This document shows positions 19,598 to 28,653 of a DNA stretch of 64,000 nucleotides, in pieces (the first letter of the stretch is position 1; every line of letters starts with the position of its first letter). The stretch is from contig JAJYYO010000002.1 of NCBI GenBank assembly GCA_021800795.1, positions 1 through 64,000 of the forward strand, read 5' to 3'. Source of the DNA: Pseudomonadota bacterium (GTDB taxonomy: Bacteria > Pseudomonadota > Gammaproteobacteria > Burkholderiales > Gallionellaceae). The position numbers were made by a program, and so were the translations under genes. The notes beneath the pieces were generated by a model that saw nothing but the letters and a program-made list of their open reading frames with translations, was not told the DNA's origin and did not search any database.

Positions 19598-20362
19598 ATG
19601 ATTTCCATCAAAACCATGCAACGGCTTCCAAAAAAGCTTAAGAAAGAACCGCTGATCGATGCCGTATTCGAAATACGCTTCACGAGCGCTTTTCCTGCTG
19701 GTGGCATATTGCCGGGCTTTTTGTTTGGAAAACTTGATGGCAACAAGACGATTGAGCAACTTCCTGTGGCACAGTTGCCTCAGTCTTTGAGGGATACAGA
19801 CCCAAACTTGCAATTTGCACCATTAAGCAGACTTGATTGGAAACAGTTTTACATTAACGTTGGCGACCGTAGTGTGTCGATTGGTTTTAAGCATCCATAT
19901 CCTGGCTGGGACAGTTTTAAATCAGCGATTACCCAGGTAATGGAAGCCCTGAAAGATCCAGGTATTGTAACGTCCGTAGAGCGGTACGCACTCAAATATA
20001 TAGATTTACTTCCTGCGACCAGTCTTCGAGAGCAGGTCGCCTTTGTCAATTTTGATGTAACTCTTGCTGGGCACAAACTGGAAGAGGAGGCTTTTCAGCT
20101 TCGGTTAGAAATCCCGAAAGATGGTTTCATTCACGCGGTTCAAGTGGTATCTTCTGCAACAGTCACATTACATAACGGCGAAACAAGGCAAGGATTGATT
20201 GTTGATGTTGATACTATTGCCAACCAAAACAGTATTTCGTTTGATGATTTGCTTAATGACTTTTCCGAAAAGCTTGAAACGATACATCAAGCAAACAAGA
20301 AAATATTTTTTGATTGCCTGAAGCCCCAAACCATTATAGCGCTGGAGCCAGAATATGAATGA
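19598..20362 (+). CDS. TIGR04255-like family protein
   Basis: A 254-residue soluble protein. The opening LPKKLKKEPLIDAVFEIRFTS and the later SVERYALKYIDLLP resemble, from memory, the sporadic TIGR04255 family, whose biochemical function is not known to me. No enzyme motif, signal peptide or membrane segment is visible. Start may be ATG 19598 or ATG 19616 (MQRLPKKLKKEP); neither has a clear ribosome-binding site. It overlaps the next gene by 8 bp and heads a three-gene, AT-richer cassette inserted after the gcv terminator. Sporadic distribution and company of a HEPN-like protein suggest a defence or toxin-type role, but that is inference. Confidence 0.65.
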   Translation: MISIKTMQRLPKKLKKEPLIDAVFEIRFTSAFPAGGILPGFLFGKLDGNKTIEQLPVAQLPQSLRDTDPNLQFAPLSRLDWKQFYINVGDRSVSIGFKHPYPGWDSFKSAITQVMEALKDPGIVTSVERYALKYIDLLPATSLREQVAFVNFDVTLAGHKLEEEAFQLRLEIPKDGFIHAVQVVSSATVTLHNGETRQGLIVDVDTIANQNSISFDDLLNDFSEKLETIHQANKKIFFDCLKPQTIIALEPEYE

Positions 20363-20873
20363 GATTCGCTACAACCAAGCCTCGACATTTGGTCAGGTAC
20401 TAATTGCAGGAATGTTCGCTACACAGCTTTTGCCGGCCATTTCGCAACGAAATGTCGAGGAATCGAACGCAAAGAGTATATCGAGAGCCATTTATCGAAC
20501 AACAAGCAATGCGTCCACATACTCGCATTTTGGTAGCCCCATAACAGGTGGATACCGGCACGCCATTGAGAAATCTGAATATGCATGGAAAACTCAAGAG
20601 TTGGCAGATTTCCTTCTTCATTCCTCACAGATTTCTTTGGAAGCGATAGATTATTTGTTAGCGGCAATTCGTGATAATTACGGCGGCGTGAAAATAGATG
20701 TTGCCATACATACTGACCCTGAGGAAGGGTGGGTTAAACCAGTAATTACTGTCCATTCTGGGATGGAGGATTTTGATAAGCTTTTGGACCTTGAGGATGT
20801 TTTTTTTGCTAGGGCAGCGAATGACACAACTATTTTGACAATACTTCCTTTTGTCGTAATATCGCAGGCGTAA
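20355..20873 (+). CDS. Hypothetical protein, middle gene of HEPN cassette
   Basis: A 172-residue protein I do not recognise. The N-terminus has one weakly hydrophobic stretch (FGQVLIAGMFATQLLPAI, about residues 12-29), followed by a Ser/Thr-rich segment with SKSISRAIYRTTSNASTYSH-like composition, and an acidic C-terminal half (FDKLLDLEDVFFARAAND). No known motif is seen. It overlaps the upstream gene by 8 bp and its TAA directly abuts the ATG of the next gene, so all three genes are almost certainly one translationally coupled unit. It may be a partner or antitoxin of the HEPN-like protein. Confidence 0.75.
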   Translation: MNEIRYNQASTFGQVLIAGMFATQLLPAISQRNVEESNAKSISRAIYRTTSNASTYSHFGSPITGGYRHAIEKSEYAWKTQELADFLLHSSQISLEAIDYLLAAIRDNYGGVKIDVAIHTDPEEGWVKPVITVHSGMEDFDKLLDLEDVFFARAANDTTILTILPFVVISQA

Positions 20874-21227
20874 ATGGCCTTCAAGCCAGTAGATTTTTAC
20901 TACCTTGCAGGCTGGCTGTTTAAGCAGCAAAACCCACACGACGAAGCACGCGCTCGCGCAGTTGTTTCCAAAGCGTATTATGGCGCCTTTCTTGAGGCGA
21001 GGGATAAGGCTGGCATAGCCGATAAGTCATCCGGGGTTCACAAAAAAGTACATGACTACTATTTCACAGCGGGTAAATTGGCTTTGGCAAATCGACTCGA
21101 CGAATTACGGATAAAGCGCAACGAAGCTGACTACGATACCACGCTGACAATAACATCCAGAGATTCAGGGAAGGCTCTTGCTCAGACAAAAAAAATTCTG
21201 GAAGAACTCGGCGTCGCCATTATTTGA
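20874..21227 (+). CDS. HEPN-domain-like protein
   Basis: A 117-residue all-helical protein. The features are those of small HEPN proteins of the UPF0332 type: an N-terminal DFYYLAGWLF helix, the helix ARARAVVSKAYYGAFLEARDKA with the conserved Ser-x-x-Tyr-Tyr region, and the C-terminal LRIKRNEADYDTTL element that occupies the place of the RxxxxH motif. The usual histidine of the RNase motif is not obvious here (RNEADY), so catalytic activity is uncertain. ATG follows the upstream stop with zero spacing. HEPN proteins often act as RNase toxins or nucleotidyltransferase partners; no MNT-type antitoxin is present. Confidence 0.65.
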   Translation: MAFKPVDFYYLAGWLFKQQNPHDEARARAVVSKAYYGAFLEARDKAGIADKSSGVHKKVHDYYFTAGKLALANRLDELRIKRNEADYDTTLTITSRDSGKALAQTKKILEELGVAII

Positions 21228-21373
21228 AGTCACTAAAATAGGCGGTGGATGCGAGGTCAAATATTTCATTTGTTGCTTTCCATGACATAATTTCGAAACT
21301 TTCCGAAATTCAGGCAACGCGAATGACAGTTCCGATGCCGTTTTTGCGCCACATCATCCAGCGCTTTGCTGAT

Positions 21374-21633
21374 TTACGACTCCAGGATTTCCCGTACCAC
21401 CGCATCCTCCGGCACATCGCTGCCCGCCCTGGCTAAAATTTCCAGCGCCCTCGGCAAGCTGCCGTGTTTTGCACGCTCGGCAAAAAATCTGCCGCTGTCT
21501 TGCGGGCGGATATTTTCTCTGCCAGGGCAATCGCCACATATTGATTCATGGCTACACCATCGGCTTCAGCCGGTTGTTTCAATTCCTGATCCACAAATTT
21601 ACGCATAAACCCATGCCGATTACGCTGTGCCAT
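21374..21633 (-). pseudogene. Frameshifted RHH-type antitoxin remnant
   Basis: The minus-strand frame starts MAQRNRHGFMRKFVDQELKQ and contains ADGVAMNQYVAIALAEKIS, a sequence typical of HicB-like/ribbon-helix-helix antitoxins. It breaks at a run of six A on the plus strand (about 21482-21487). Adding one base restores the family-like continuation FFAERAKHGSLPRALEILA and then VPEDAVVREILES with a TAA at 21374. So a single-base deletion in a homopolymer killed the gene, or the assembly has an error there. No toxin gene is next to it on the same strand; the intact pair downstream is a different family. Confidence 0.6.
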
Positions 21634-21677
21634 AAAGTGGTAAACTACTCAAATACTTAATTCAGGGGTATTGAATC

Positions 21678-21905
21678 ATGTCGGACAAGATGAAGCAGGT
21701 ACTGGAAAATATTAAAGAATTATCGCCACATGAAAAGGGGACACTTGCGCATTGCCTGATATCGAGTCTTGACCAAACGAATAACGACGATGTTGATGAT
21801 GCGTGGGCTGAACTGGCCGGGGCAAGGTTTTCTCAACTGGAATCCGGCGAAGTGAAGCCGATTACATGGGAAAAAATCAAATTCGGACTTAAACGGTATA
21901 CATGA
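21678..21905 (+). CDS. Addiction module antitoxin (PF09720-like)
   Basis: A 75-residue acidic protein, MSDKMKQVLENIKELSPHEK then LIDSSL-like LISSLDQTNNDDVDDAWAELA. This is the pattern of the short unstable antitoxins found beside RelE/ParE toxins. Its last codons overlap the toxin start by 4 bp (ATGA), the usual coupling. It should bind the toxin and autoregulate the promoter in the 44 bp upstream, where the shared leader is AT-rich. Confidence 0.85.
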   Translation: MSDKMKQVLENIKELSPHEKGTLAHCLISSLDQTNNDDVDDAWAELAGARFSQLESGEVKPITWEKIKFGLKRYT

Positions 21906-22219
21906 CGAAGCTGTATTTTCATCCGGAAGTGGAACTCGAAATCAGCGAGTCCTTCCGGTGGTACGAAGCAATAGCCCAAGGGCTCGGTGATGATTTCATT
22001 TCAGAACTCGATAGCGCGTACGATGCCATCGTAAATCTTGCTGTAATATGGCCAATATTCAAAAAAGGTTTCCGCCGATACATACTTACCCGATTTCCAT
22101 TTGCCGTTATTTACAAGCAGCTTGGAGACGAAATTTATGTCGTTGCAGTTATGCACCAAAGCAGAAAACCGAATTATTGGTCGAATCGTGTCATTTCCAA
22201 CAACAAATCACAAATTTGA
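21902..22219 (+). CDS. RelE/ParE-family toxin
   Basis: A 105-residue ParE/RelE fold protein. Family features are FHPEVELEISESFRWYE at the N-terminus, the FISELDSAYDAIVNLAVIWP helix, RRYILTRFPFAVIYKQLGDEIYVVAVMHQSRKP with the conserved Arg, Phe-Pro and His-Gln-Ser-Arg-Lys-Pro end. It probably targets gyrase (ParE) or the ribosome (RelE); sequence alone does not decide. It lies downstream of its antitoxin with a 4-bp overlap and appears intact. Confidence 0.88.
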   Translation: MTKLYFHPEVELEISESFRWYEAIAQGLGDDFISELDSAYDAIVNLAVIWPIFKKGFRRYILTRFPFAVIYKQLGDEIYVVAVMHQSRKPNYWSNRVISNNKSQI

Positions 22220-22310
22220 CGAGCTTTATCGACAAGTAAGACAGATACGTGCTTTGCACTATATTCTCTCTGCCTGTGATGAATAATCTGGCTATAAGGA
22301 AACACACACT

Positions 22311-22865
22311 ATGAGCAAGAAAAAAGAAGCCTCCGATAAAGTTGCCGTCACGCTGGATGGCGCACCCGTCACCCTGCATGGCCGCTTTCCGGTTGTCGGG
22401 CAAACCGCGCCGCCGTTCACGCTGGTGGACAAGTTTCTCAAGGATGTAACGCTGCAAAGCTTCGAGGGACGCTGCAAGATACTGAATATCGTACCCAGTC
22501 TGGATACGCCCGTCTGTGCGACTTCGACGCGCAAATTCAACGAGGCCGCAAGTACGCTTGCCGACACCGTCGTTCTGATAATTTCCGCCGACCTGCCGTT
22601 TGCAATGGGCCGTTTTTGCGCGTCTGAAGGCCTGGAAAATGTCATTCCTCTTTCACTGATGCGCGGACGCGAATTCATGCGAAATTACGGCGTCAAAATC
22701 GCCGATAGCGTACTCGCCGGACTCACCGCCCGCGCGGTACTGGTGCTGGATGAACAGAACCGCGTGCTGTACACCGAACTGGTGGACGACATCACACATG
22801 AGCCCAATTACGATGCCGCTCTGGCAGTGCTGCAAACAACGAAGCCTCTACCAACTAACGACTAA
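22311..22865 (+). CDS. tpx: Thiol peroxidase (atypical 2-Cys peroxiredoxin)
   Basis: A 184-residue Tpx. The peroxidatic cysteine is Cys69 in [14 protein letters not shown] and the resolving cysteine is Cys103 in [13 protein letters not shown]. It reduces hydrogen and alkyl peroxides with thioredoxin. An AAGGA box about 10 bp upstream supports the ATG at 22311. The last residues (PLPTND) and the TAA are encoded by a heptamer repeat, so the natural C-terminus was replaced or extended slightly; this should not affect the fold. Confidence 0.93.
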   Translation: MSKKKEASDKVAVTLDGAPVTLHGRFPVVGQTAPPFTLVDKFLKDVTLQSFEGRCKILNIVPSLDTPVCATSTRKFNEAASTLADTVVLIISADLPFAMGRFCASEGLENVIPLSLMRGREFMRNYGVKIADSVLAGLTARAVLVLDEQNRVLYTELVDDITHEPNYDAALAVLQTTKPLPTND

Positions 22866-22877
22866 CGACTAACGACT
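22853..22877. repeat. ACTAACG heptamer repeat at the tpx stop
   Basis: Three and a half head-to-tail copies of ACTAACG straddle the tpx stop codon, which is formed by the repeat itself. Same unit as in the right arm of the gcvT-gcvH repeat. No inverted partner arm is seen here. Confidence 0.85.
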
Positions 22878-22887
22878 GGATTTAATC

Positions 22888-23826
22888 ATGAATACACTCA
22901 TCTGCGGCTCAATGGCTTTTGACACCATTATGGTGTTCAAGGACCAGTTCAAGAAACATATCCTGCCTGAGCAGATCCACATCCTCAACGTCGCGTTTCT
23001 GGTGCCGGAAATGCGCCGCGAATATGGCGGCTGTGCGGGCAACATCGCATACAACCTGCACCTGTTGGGCGGCAAGCCGCTGATCATGGCGACTGTCGGT
23101 GACGACTTCGCACCCTATGCCAGGCGTCTGGAAAAACTGAACATCGCACAGACTCACATCCGTCACGTGCCGGACAGTTATACCGGACAAGCCTTCATTA
23201 CCACCGATCTTGACGACAACCAGATCACCGCCTTCCATCCGGGTGCAATGGGTTTTTCCGAGCAGAACAAGGTTGCCGACGCAAGCGGAGTGACGCTGGG
23301 TATCGTATCGCCGGACGGACGCACCGGCATGATCGAACACGCCGAACAGTTCGTCGACGCGGGCATTCCCTTCGTGTTCGATCCCGGTCAGGGCATGCCG
23401 ATGTTCTCCGGCCCCGATCTGTTGCGCTTCATCGATCAGGCCACCTATGTGACGGTGAACGATTACGAAGCAAAATTGCTGGAAGAAAAAACCGGCAAGA
23501 CGTTAAGCGAAATCGCCAAATCGGTGACTGCGCTGATCGTTACACTGGGCGCGGACGGCTCGCTGATTTACACCGACGGCAAAAAAATCGCCATTCCCAC
23601 GCCTAAGCCTGCCGCCATCGTCGATCCTACCGGCTGCGGCGACGCTTACCGTGCAGGTCTGATGTACGGTATCCAGCGCGGTTGGGCATGGGAGACTACC
23701 GGGCGTCTGGCCTCCCTGATGGGCTCGATCAAGATCGCCAGCCGGGGCGGCCAGAATCATGCGCCTACCCGTGAGGAAATCATGACGCAATTCAAGCAAC
23801 ATTTCGGCTCCTCCATCACGCTGTAA
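22888..23826 (+). CDS. PfkB-family carbohydrate/nucleoside kinase
   Basis: A 312-residue ribokinase-fold enzyme. PfkB signature 1 is around REYGGCAGNIAYNLHLLGG and signature 2 is DPTGCGDAYRAGLMYG with the catalytic base Asp in GCGDAY. The substrate cannot be read; relatives in betaproteobacteria are annotated as adenosine kinase or generic sugar kinases. It starts 22 bp after the tpx stop, just past the heptamer repeat, and may be co-transcribed with tpx and with the lipoprotein gene 3 bp downstream. Confidence 0.88.
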   Translation: MNTLICGSMAFDTIMVFKDQFKKHILPEQIHILNVAFLVPEMRREYGGCAGNIAYNLHLLGGKPLIMATVGDDFAPYARRLEKLNIAQTHIRHVPDSYTGQAFITTDLDDNQITAFHPGAMGFSEQNKVADASGVTLGIVSPDGRTGMIEHAEQFVDAGIPFVFDPGQGMPMFSGPDLLRFIDQATYVTVNDYEAKLLEEKTGKTLSEIAKSVTALIVTLGADGSLIYTDGKKIAIPTPKPAAIVDPTGCGDAYRAGLMYGIQRGWAWETTGRLASLMGSIKIASRGGQNHAPTREEIMTQFKQHFGSSITL

Positions 23827-23829
23827 ATC

Positions 23830-24276
23830 ATGTACCGATTGTTTTTGCTCCTGGTACTGCTGCTTTACGGTTGCGCCGGAGATCAACACGGCATCAGTGC
23901 AACAGGGAAGGAAATCGTTAAGCTGGGGGTAATCGAAAGCGTCACGCCCATCGAGATGGATGCCAGTTCAGGCGCAGGTTCCCTGGCCGGCGGCATTTTC
24001 GGTCAGGCGGGCGGCGCCAATACGGGAACCGGGCGCGGTGCAGTGGTCGGCTCCGTGCTGGGCGGCGTACTCGGCGGCACACTCGGCAATCAGGCGGGCA
24101 TCAATACCCGCCCCGGCCTGGAGCTCTGGATCAGGCTGGATAACGAAGAGCAGAGCAGCTACGTGATGCAGCCCGGCAAGCCGGATGCGTTCAGGGTCGG
24201 CGATCGCGTGCGCGTGGTATACAGGAAGGGTGAAACACGCGTCGAGCTGGACACGCAAGCAGCCCGTAAACCCTGA
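23830..24276 (+). CDS. Glycine-zipper outer-membrane lipoprotein
   Basis: A 148-residue lipoprotein with signal MYRLFLLLVLLLYGCAG (lipobox LYGC, Cys15). Residues about 50-95 form a glycine-zipper (AGSLAGGIFGQAGGANTGTG, then GAVVGSVLGGVLGGTLGNQAG) as in the SlyB/Pcp-type proteins, followed by a small beta domain with RVGDRVRVVYRKGETRVELD. Likely an outer-membrane structural or stress-related lipoprotein. ATG lies 3 bp after the kinase stop. The C-terminus is next to a terminator shared with the convergent waaA. Confidence 0.85.
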   Translation: MYRLFLLLVLLLYGCAGDQHGISATGKEIVKLGVIESVTPIEMDASSGAGSLAGGIFGQAGGANTGTGRGAVVGSVLGGVLGGTLGNQAGINTRPGLELWIRLDNEEQSSYVMQPGKPDAFRVGDRVRVVYRKGETRVELDTQAARKP

Positions 24277-24287
24277 GCAGTTGTTGT

Positions 24288-24314
24288 GCGGGCCTGGCCC
24301 GCTTTTTTATTTTT
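24288..24314. terminator. Rho-independent terminator between convergent genes
   Basis: GCGGG and CCCGC form a GC stem around CCTGG, followed by TTTTTTATTTTT on the plus strand. It ends the tpx-kinase-lipoprotein transcript just before the 3' end of waaA. Confidence 0.85.
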
Positions 24315-24322
24315 CTGCCGGA

Positions 24323-25786
24323 TTACCCCCGACTGCCAAGCATCTTGTCTATCACTGCCATTGCCTTATCCGTCGCCCCCTGATGCGCTGTGACAAACTG
24401 CATGCCCTGTTTGCGCATTTCAATCAGCACACCGGCGTCATTCAGCAACTTCTGCGCAGTCTGAAACAATTCATCCGCGTTGTTCACCCGGATAGCGGCA
24501 CCTGCCTCGACAGCCAGTCTTGTGGCATCGGCAAAGTTATGGGTATGCGGGCCGATCAACACCGGGGTGCCGACCGCGCAGGCCTCGATCAGGTTCTGCC
24601 CGCCGAACGGCAGCAGACTGCCGCCGATAAAAGCCAGATCGGATGCCGCGTAATAGGCGAACATTTCGCCCATGCTGTCTCCCAGCACCACCTGAACGTC
24701 AGCCGGCACCGGGCTGTTTGTACTCCTGCGCTGACAGCGCAAACCGCGCGCACTCAGCATATCGGCAATCTCATTAAAACGTTGCGGATGGCGCGGCACG
24801 ATGACCAGCAACACGTTAGCGTGAAAGTCGCGTAGCGATTCGTTCTCACCTTCCCCCTCCGGGGGAAGGATGGGATGATAACCAGACACTTGGTTGACGT
24901 TTTTTGGCAACCTAGTGGAATGGCTAGTGGCTCCATCAGGGAACCGACCGGCGCAAGCACTTTTATGCTCAGGGGATGAGCTTGCGCCATGTCGGTTGGC
25001 CGAGAAACCTTGAGCCTGCCACGCATCCAGCAACAGGCCCTCTTCGCCCTCGCGTGTGCTGGCTAACAGAAATATTTGACGTGTCGCGCCGAATTGTTTC
25101 CGCAACGACTTACCCGATTCCAGCATGGCTTGCGGCGGTGCAATATCGAATTTCAGGTTGCCCATCACGGTAACATTTTGAGCGCCGAGCTGAATCAGGC
25201 GCGCCGCATCGTCTGCGGTCTGCGCCGCAATGGCGGCAAGTTGCTGCAATGCGTTTCGGGTCAGGCCGGCTGCATGTCCGTAACCCTTCGCCGATTTTTC
25301 AGACAGGCGCGCGTTGAGCAGCAACATGGGGACGCCCGCCGCATGAGCGGCATTGATCAGATTGAACCAGATTTCGGTTTCCATCAGGATGCCCAGTTGC
25401 GGCCTGAAGTGATGCAGGAAGCGCCGCACCGCGAACGGATAGTCGTAAGGCAGATATACCCGCAACACATCCTTGCCATAAAGTTGTTCGCCGGCAGCGC
25501 GCCCGGTCGGTGTGGTGTGCGTCAGCAATATCCGATAGCCGGGATAGGCAGCGCGCAATCTGGCGACCAGACTCACCGTCGCACGCGTCTCTCCAACCGA
25601 GACTGCATGCAGCCAGATGACAGGTTTAACATGGGAGTCGCGCAGCGGTGCATCACGATCAGGGTAAAACCCGAAACGCTCGCCGATATGCTGCAAATAT
25701 TCCGGCTGGCGTCGTGCACGCCATGCCAGGCGCACAAACACCAGGGGCAGCAGCAGCCACCACAGCAAGGTATATAAAATTCTCAC
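24323..25786 (-). CDS. waaA: Kdo transferase WaaA with a repeat-derived internal insertion
   Basis: The 487-residue GT30 enzyme transfers Kdo to lipid A precursor. It has the N-terminal membrane anchor ([20 protein letters not shown]), [64 protein letters not shown] and [19 protein letters not shown] motifs. Relatives are about 425 residues; the excess is a segment at about residues 260-322, between LLDAWQAQ and [12 protein letters not shown], encoded by palindromic repeats at 24820-25010. The frame is intact and the flanking motifs are conserved, so the protein is probably functional with a surface loop. It overlaps apaH by 4 bp. Confidence 0.92.
   Translation of the reverse strand: MRILYTLLWWLLLPLVFVRLAWRARRQPEYLQHIGERFGFYPDRDAPLRDSHVKPVIWLHAVSVGETRATVSLVARLRAAYPGYRILLTHTTPTGRAAGEQLYGKDVLRVYLPYDYPFAVRRFLHHFRPQLGILMETEIWFNLINAAHAAGVPMLLLNARLSEKSAKGYGHAAGLTRNALQQLAAIAAQTADDAARLIQLGAQNVTVMGNLKFDIAPPQAMLESGKSLRKQFGATRQIFLLASTREGEEGLLLDAWQAQGFSANRHGASSSPEHKSACAGRFPDGATSHSTRLPKNVNQVSGYHPILPPEGEGENESLRDFHANVLLVIVPRHPQRFNEIADMLSARGLRCQRRSTNSPVPADVQVVLGDSMGEMFAYYAASDLAFIGGSLLPFGGQNLIEACAVGTPVLIGPHTHNFADATRLAVEAGAAIRVNNADELFQTAQKLLNDAGVLIEMRKQGMQFVTAHQGATDKAMAVIDKMLGSRG
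24820..25010. repeat. Palindromic repeat cluster inserted in waaA
   Basis: This segment contains CTTCCCCCTCCGGGGGAAGG (a perfect palindrome), then GATAACCAG and GGCTAGTGGCTCCATCAGGG, the last two shared with the element in gmd. It then has an inverted repeat AACCGACCGGCGCAAGC / GCTTGCGCCATGTCGGTT. A GCGTAGCG motif as in other repeats lies at its left edge (about 24830). Length is a multiple of three and contains no stop in the waaA frame. Confidence 0.85.
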
Positions 25787-26607
25787 CAGTGTTTAGCCAC
25801 AGAAGAGTCGGCGCACTCCACCTGGATGACTTCGCGGTCTTCCAGACGGATTGCAGTCAGCGGCCCGCCCCACAGACAGCCGGTATCCAGCGCGATGGCT
25901 TTGGGCCTGATCAATAATCCCAATGCCGACCAGTGACCGAATATCACGGTCGAATTGCGACTTTTGCGTTCAGGGATATCAAACCAGGGACGATAGCCCG
26001 GCGGGATATTCTGCAGTTCCGCCTTGAAGTTGAATTCCATCTTGCCTCTCTCCGTGCAGATGCGCATTCTCGTCAGCGCGTTGGTAATCACGCGCAAGCG
26101 TTCGTATCCGGTCAGGTCATCTGTCCAGGCGTTGGGCTGATTGCCATACATGTGTGCAAGAAAATCTACGTAGTCGTCGCCTTGCAGGGCAGCTTCCACT
26201 TCACGCGCAAGGCCTGCCGCCTGTTCCAGCGTCCAGCCCGGCAGCAGCCCCGCATGCACCAGCACGAATTCCCCCTCGACATGCAGCAGCCGCTGATTGC
26301 GCAGCCAGGTCAGCAATTCTTCGCGATCCGGTGCGTTCAGAATCTCATCCAGCGTATCGCCTCGATGCAGTCTGGACGTACCCTGCGCTACCGCCAGCAA
26401 ATGCAGGTCGTGGTTGCCCAGTACCGTAATGGCGCTTTCGCCCAGTGACCTGACCAGACGCAATACCCGTAAGGAATCGGGGCCGCGGTTGACCAGGTCG
26501 CCGACCAGCCACAGCTTATCCAGTTGTGGATCAAAACGTATTTTTTCCAGCAACTGCACCAATTCCGTGTGACAGCCCTGAATATCGCCTACTGCATAGA
26601 TGGCCAT
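25783..26607 (-). CDS. apaH: Bis(5'-nucleosyl)-tetraphosphatase, symmetrical
   Basis: A 274-residue metallophosphatase that hydrolyses Ap4A to two ADP. The family metal motifs are intact: [39 protein letters not shown], and VHAGLLPGW further on; [11 protein letters not shown] completes the site. ATG 26607 ([11 protein letters not shown]) is chosen over an upstream start that adds two residues. Its stop overlaps the waaA start by 4 bp, so the two are co-expressed. It diverges from the acyltransferase gene. Confidence 0.95.
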   Translation of the reverse strand: MAIYAVGDIQGCHTELVQLLEKIRFDPQLDKLWLVGDLVNRGPDSLRVLRLVRSLGESAITVLGNHDLHLLAVAQGTSRLHRGDTLDEILNAPDREELLTWLRNQRLLHVEGEFVLVHAGLLPGWTLEQAAGLAREVEAALQGDDYVDFLAHMYGNQPNAWTDDLTGYERLRVITNALTRMRICTERGKMEFNFKAELQNIPPGYRPWFDIPERKSRNSTVIFGHWSALGLLIRPKAIALDTGCLWGGPLTAIRLEDREVIQVECADSSVAKHW

Positions 26608-26679
26608 GAGCAAACACCTGTTAAAATGTCAGGGAGATTAGCAGATTTACATTACCGCCACTTGCACACCGCCAAACGC

Positions 26680-28620
26680 ATGCCGAATATTGCCAAGCAG
26701 TTCTATCCGGAAATACAGGGAATACGAGCGATTTCAATTATCGCGGTAATCCTGTTCCACTTCGGGTTGCATGCCCTGCCGGGCGGTTATATCGGCGTGG
26801 ACATGTTCTTCGTCATCTCCGGATTTCTCATTACCAGGATGATTACCTGGGAAATAGGCCGCGGCACTTTCTCGACTGCGCGATTCTACAAGAACCGTGT
26901 TGTTCGTCTGCTACCCAATTTATTCCTGATGACCGTAGCATCGGCCATCATTTCCTACTTTGTGCTGAAGCCCTATGACTTCTTTCAGTATGGCAAGAGC
27001 CTGCAATTTTCTGCCATCTACTTGACCAACATGGTATTCGCCAGGCAGCAGGGATACTTCGACATGTCACGCGACACCAAGCCGCTATTGCATACCTGGT
27101 CGCTCTCCATCGAGGAGCAATTTTACCTGATCTTTCCGGTTTTCCTCATTTTGCTCTACAAGTTGAAGGCACATCGCATCGCGGTGCTGGTTCTGATCGG
27201 GCTTGCCTCATTGTGGGTCAGATTCAATTATATTCAGCAGCATTTGCCCACAGAAGGTTTTTTTTCCTTCGCGGGGCGTATATGGGAATTTGTTGCAGGC
27301 GCACTGACTGCATTGATGTCGGCCTCACTCAGGGAGAAGCTTGCAAATAACGAGGCCCTCGCGCTGCTGTGCATGGTGCTGATCGCAGCATCGCTGCTGT
27401 TCCTTGACGAAAGCCATTCCGCACTGCTGCTCGTCATCCCCTGCCTCGCCACGGCGATGTTCATCGCGTCCAGCCAGGGCACCCGGACAGGGAGGTGGGT
27501 AAGCGGAAAGTTTCTGGTCTTTATAGGCGGGCTTTCCTATTCGCTTTATCTTTGGCACTGGCCGTTGATCGTGTGGTTTCATAATGCGGATTACCAATTG
27601 AACCGATATACCCGGACAGTTATCCTGATCCTGCTCACCGGTACATTGTCTTACCTGGCCTGGAAATACGTGGAAGAACCATGTCGGCAAAACCGGGAAA
27701 AATTCTCCGGAAGATTCGTGGCGGGACTCACTTTATGCTTTGCTACTTTTTGCGTCGCTGTCGGCGGCTATGTTTACGCGAAAGGCGGCATGGAAAACCG
27801 TTTCCCGAACTGGGTCAAAGCCAAAAACAATCTGGCGGCTTTCGACTTTAAAGCAGCCACAGGCATAGAAATCAATTATCCAGCCAACTGTCTGATCGGC
27901 GACGACCCCAAAGCCATTCTGAGCCACTGTTCTTTCGGGGATAAGCATTCGGAAAACCGTTTTCTTGTCCTCGGTGACTCCCACACCGCAGCATGGTATC
28001 CGGCATTTCAGGCAGCCGCCGAAGCGAAACATGCGCAAGGCACTCTGGTCACACTGCCCGGCTGCCCGCCGCTTTTTGGCATCAGCAGCCTGGATGGGGC
28101 AAAGGATATCTGTGCGCAGGGCTTCGATCGTCGCATCAGTGCGCTGATCGCCGCCAAAGTATTCAAAAAGGTTTTTCTGGTTGCGTCATGGAGCATGTAC
28201 ACCGAGGGCGATCCGAATAACCAGCCCAACCATTTTATCTCCGATGCGGAGACGGTCTCCCATGATTCGGCGTCCAGCAAGCGGGTCATCGCAAAGCATT
28301 TGCAGGAGACCATCCGTCGCATGAAGGAGAACAATATTGAGGTTGTCATCGTACACAGCGTGCCGGTACTGCCCCGCGTCATTCAGAATCTTCCCGATGA
28401 TTTCACGCAGCCGTTAGCGGATTTTCAGCGGCAGAATCAGTTCATGGAAGATTTTATGCGGCAACATCCGGGCGCCGTGTCCATCGACCCCGGCAGCGTA
28501 TTCTGCGATGTGCAGATTTGCAAAACCCGGAGCAATGGTAATATTCTGTATACGGACAATAACCATATCAGCCCTGCGGGTGCGTCCCTGCTCATCGGGA
28601 TGATAGCAAAGGCGCTATGA
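26680..28620 (+). CDS. Acyltransferase-3 / SGNH fusion (OafA-like O-acetyltransferase)
   Basis: A 646-residue membrane enzyme. Residues 1-360 are an acyltransferase-3 domain with about ten helices, opening FYPEIQGIRAISIIAVILFHFG (the conserved Arg and the His of FHFG), GYIGVDMFFVISGFLITRMI, and HTWSLSIEEQFYLIFP. Residues about 420-646 form a periplasmic SGNH domain with FLVLGDSHTAAWYPAF (Ser of GDSH) and DNNHISPAGASLL (Asp-x-x-His). Such fusions O-acetylate O-antigen or peptidoglycan. ATG 26680 fits the family start; ATG 26626 is possible. It begins a plus-strand module with the MBOAT and SGNH genes. Confidence 0.88.
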   Translation: MPNIAKQFYPEIQGIRAISIIAVILFHFGLHALPGGYIGVDMFFVISGFLITRMITWEIGRGTFSTARFYKNRVVRLLPNLFLMTVASAIISYFVLKPYDFFQYGKSLQFSAIYLTNMVFARQQGYFDMSRDTKPLLHTWSLSIEEQFYLIFPVFLILLYKLKAHRIAVLVLIGLASLWVRFNYIQQHLPTEGFFSFAGRIWEFVAGALTALMSASLREKLANNEALALLCMVLIAASLLFLDESHSALLLVIPCLATAMFIASSQGTRTGRWVSGKFLVFIGGLSYSLYLWHWPLIVWFHNADYQLNRYTRTVILILLTGTLSYLAWKYVEEPCRQNREKFSGRFVAGLTLCFATFCVAVGGYVYAKGGMENRFPNWVKAKNNLAAFDFKAATGIEINYPANCLIGDDPKAILSHCSFGDKHSENRFLVLGDSHTAAWYPAFQAAAEAKHAQGTLVTLPGCPPLFGISSLDGAKDICAQGFDRRISALIAAKVFKKVFLVASWSMYTEGDPNNQPNHFISDAETVSHDSASSKRVIAKHLQETIRRMKENNIEVVIVHSVPVLPRVIQNLPDDFTQPLADFQRQNQFMEDFMRQHPGAVSIDPGSVFCDVQICKTRSNGNILYTDNNHISPAGASLLIGMIAKAL

Positions 28621-28653
28621 AGCACGCTTCGCATCCACATTCCAGACCGTAAC

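Noticed and set aside
25076-25777. 233-codon plus-strand frame opposite waaA
   Set aside because: Shadow of the waaA gene; no ribosome-binding site and no family features.
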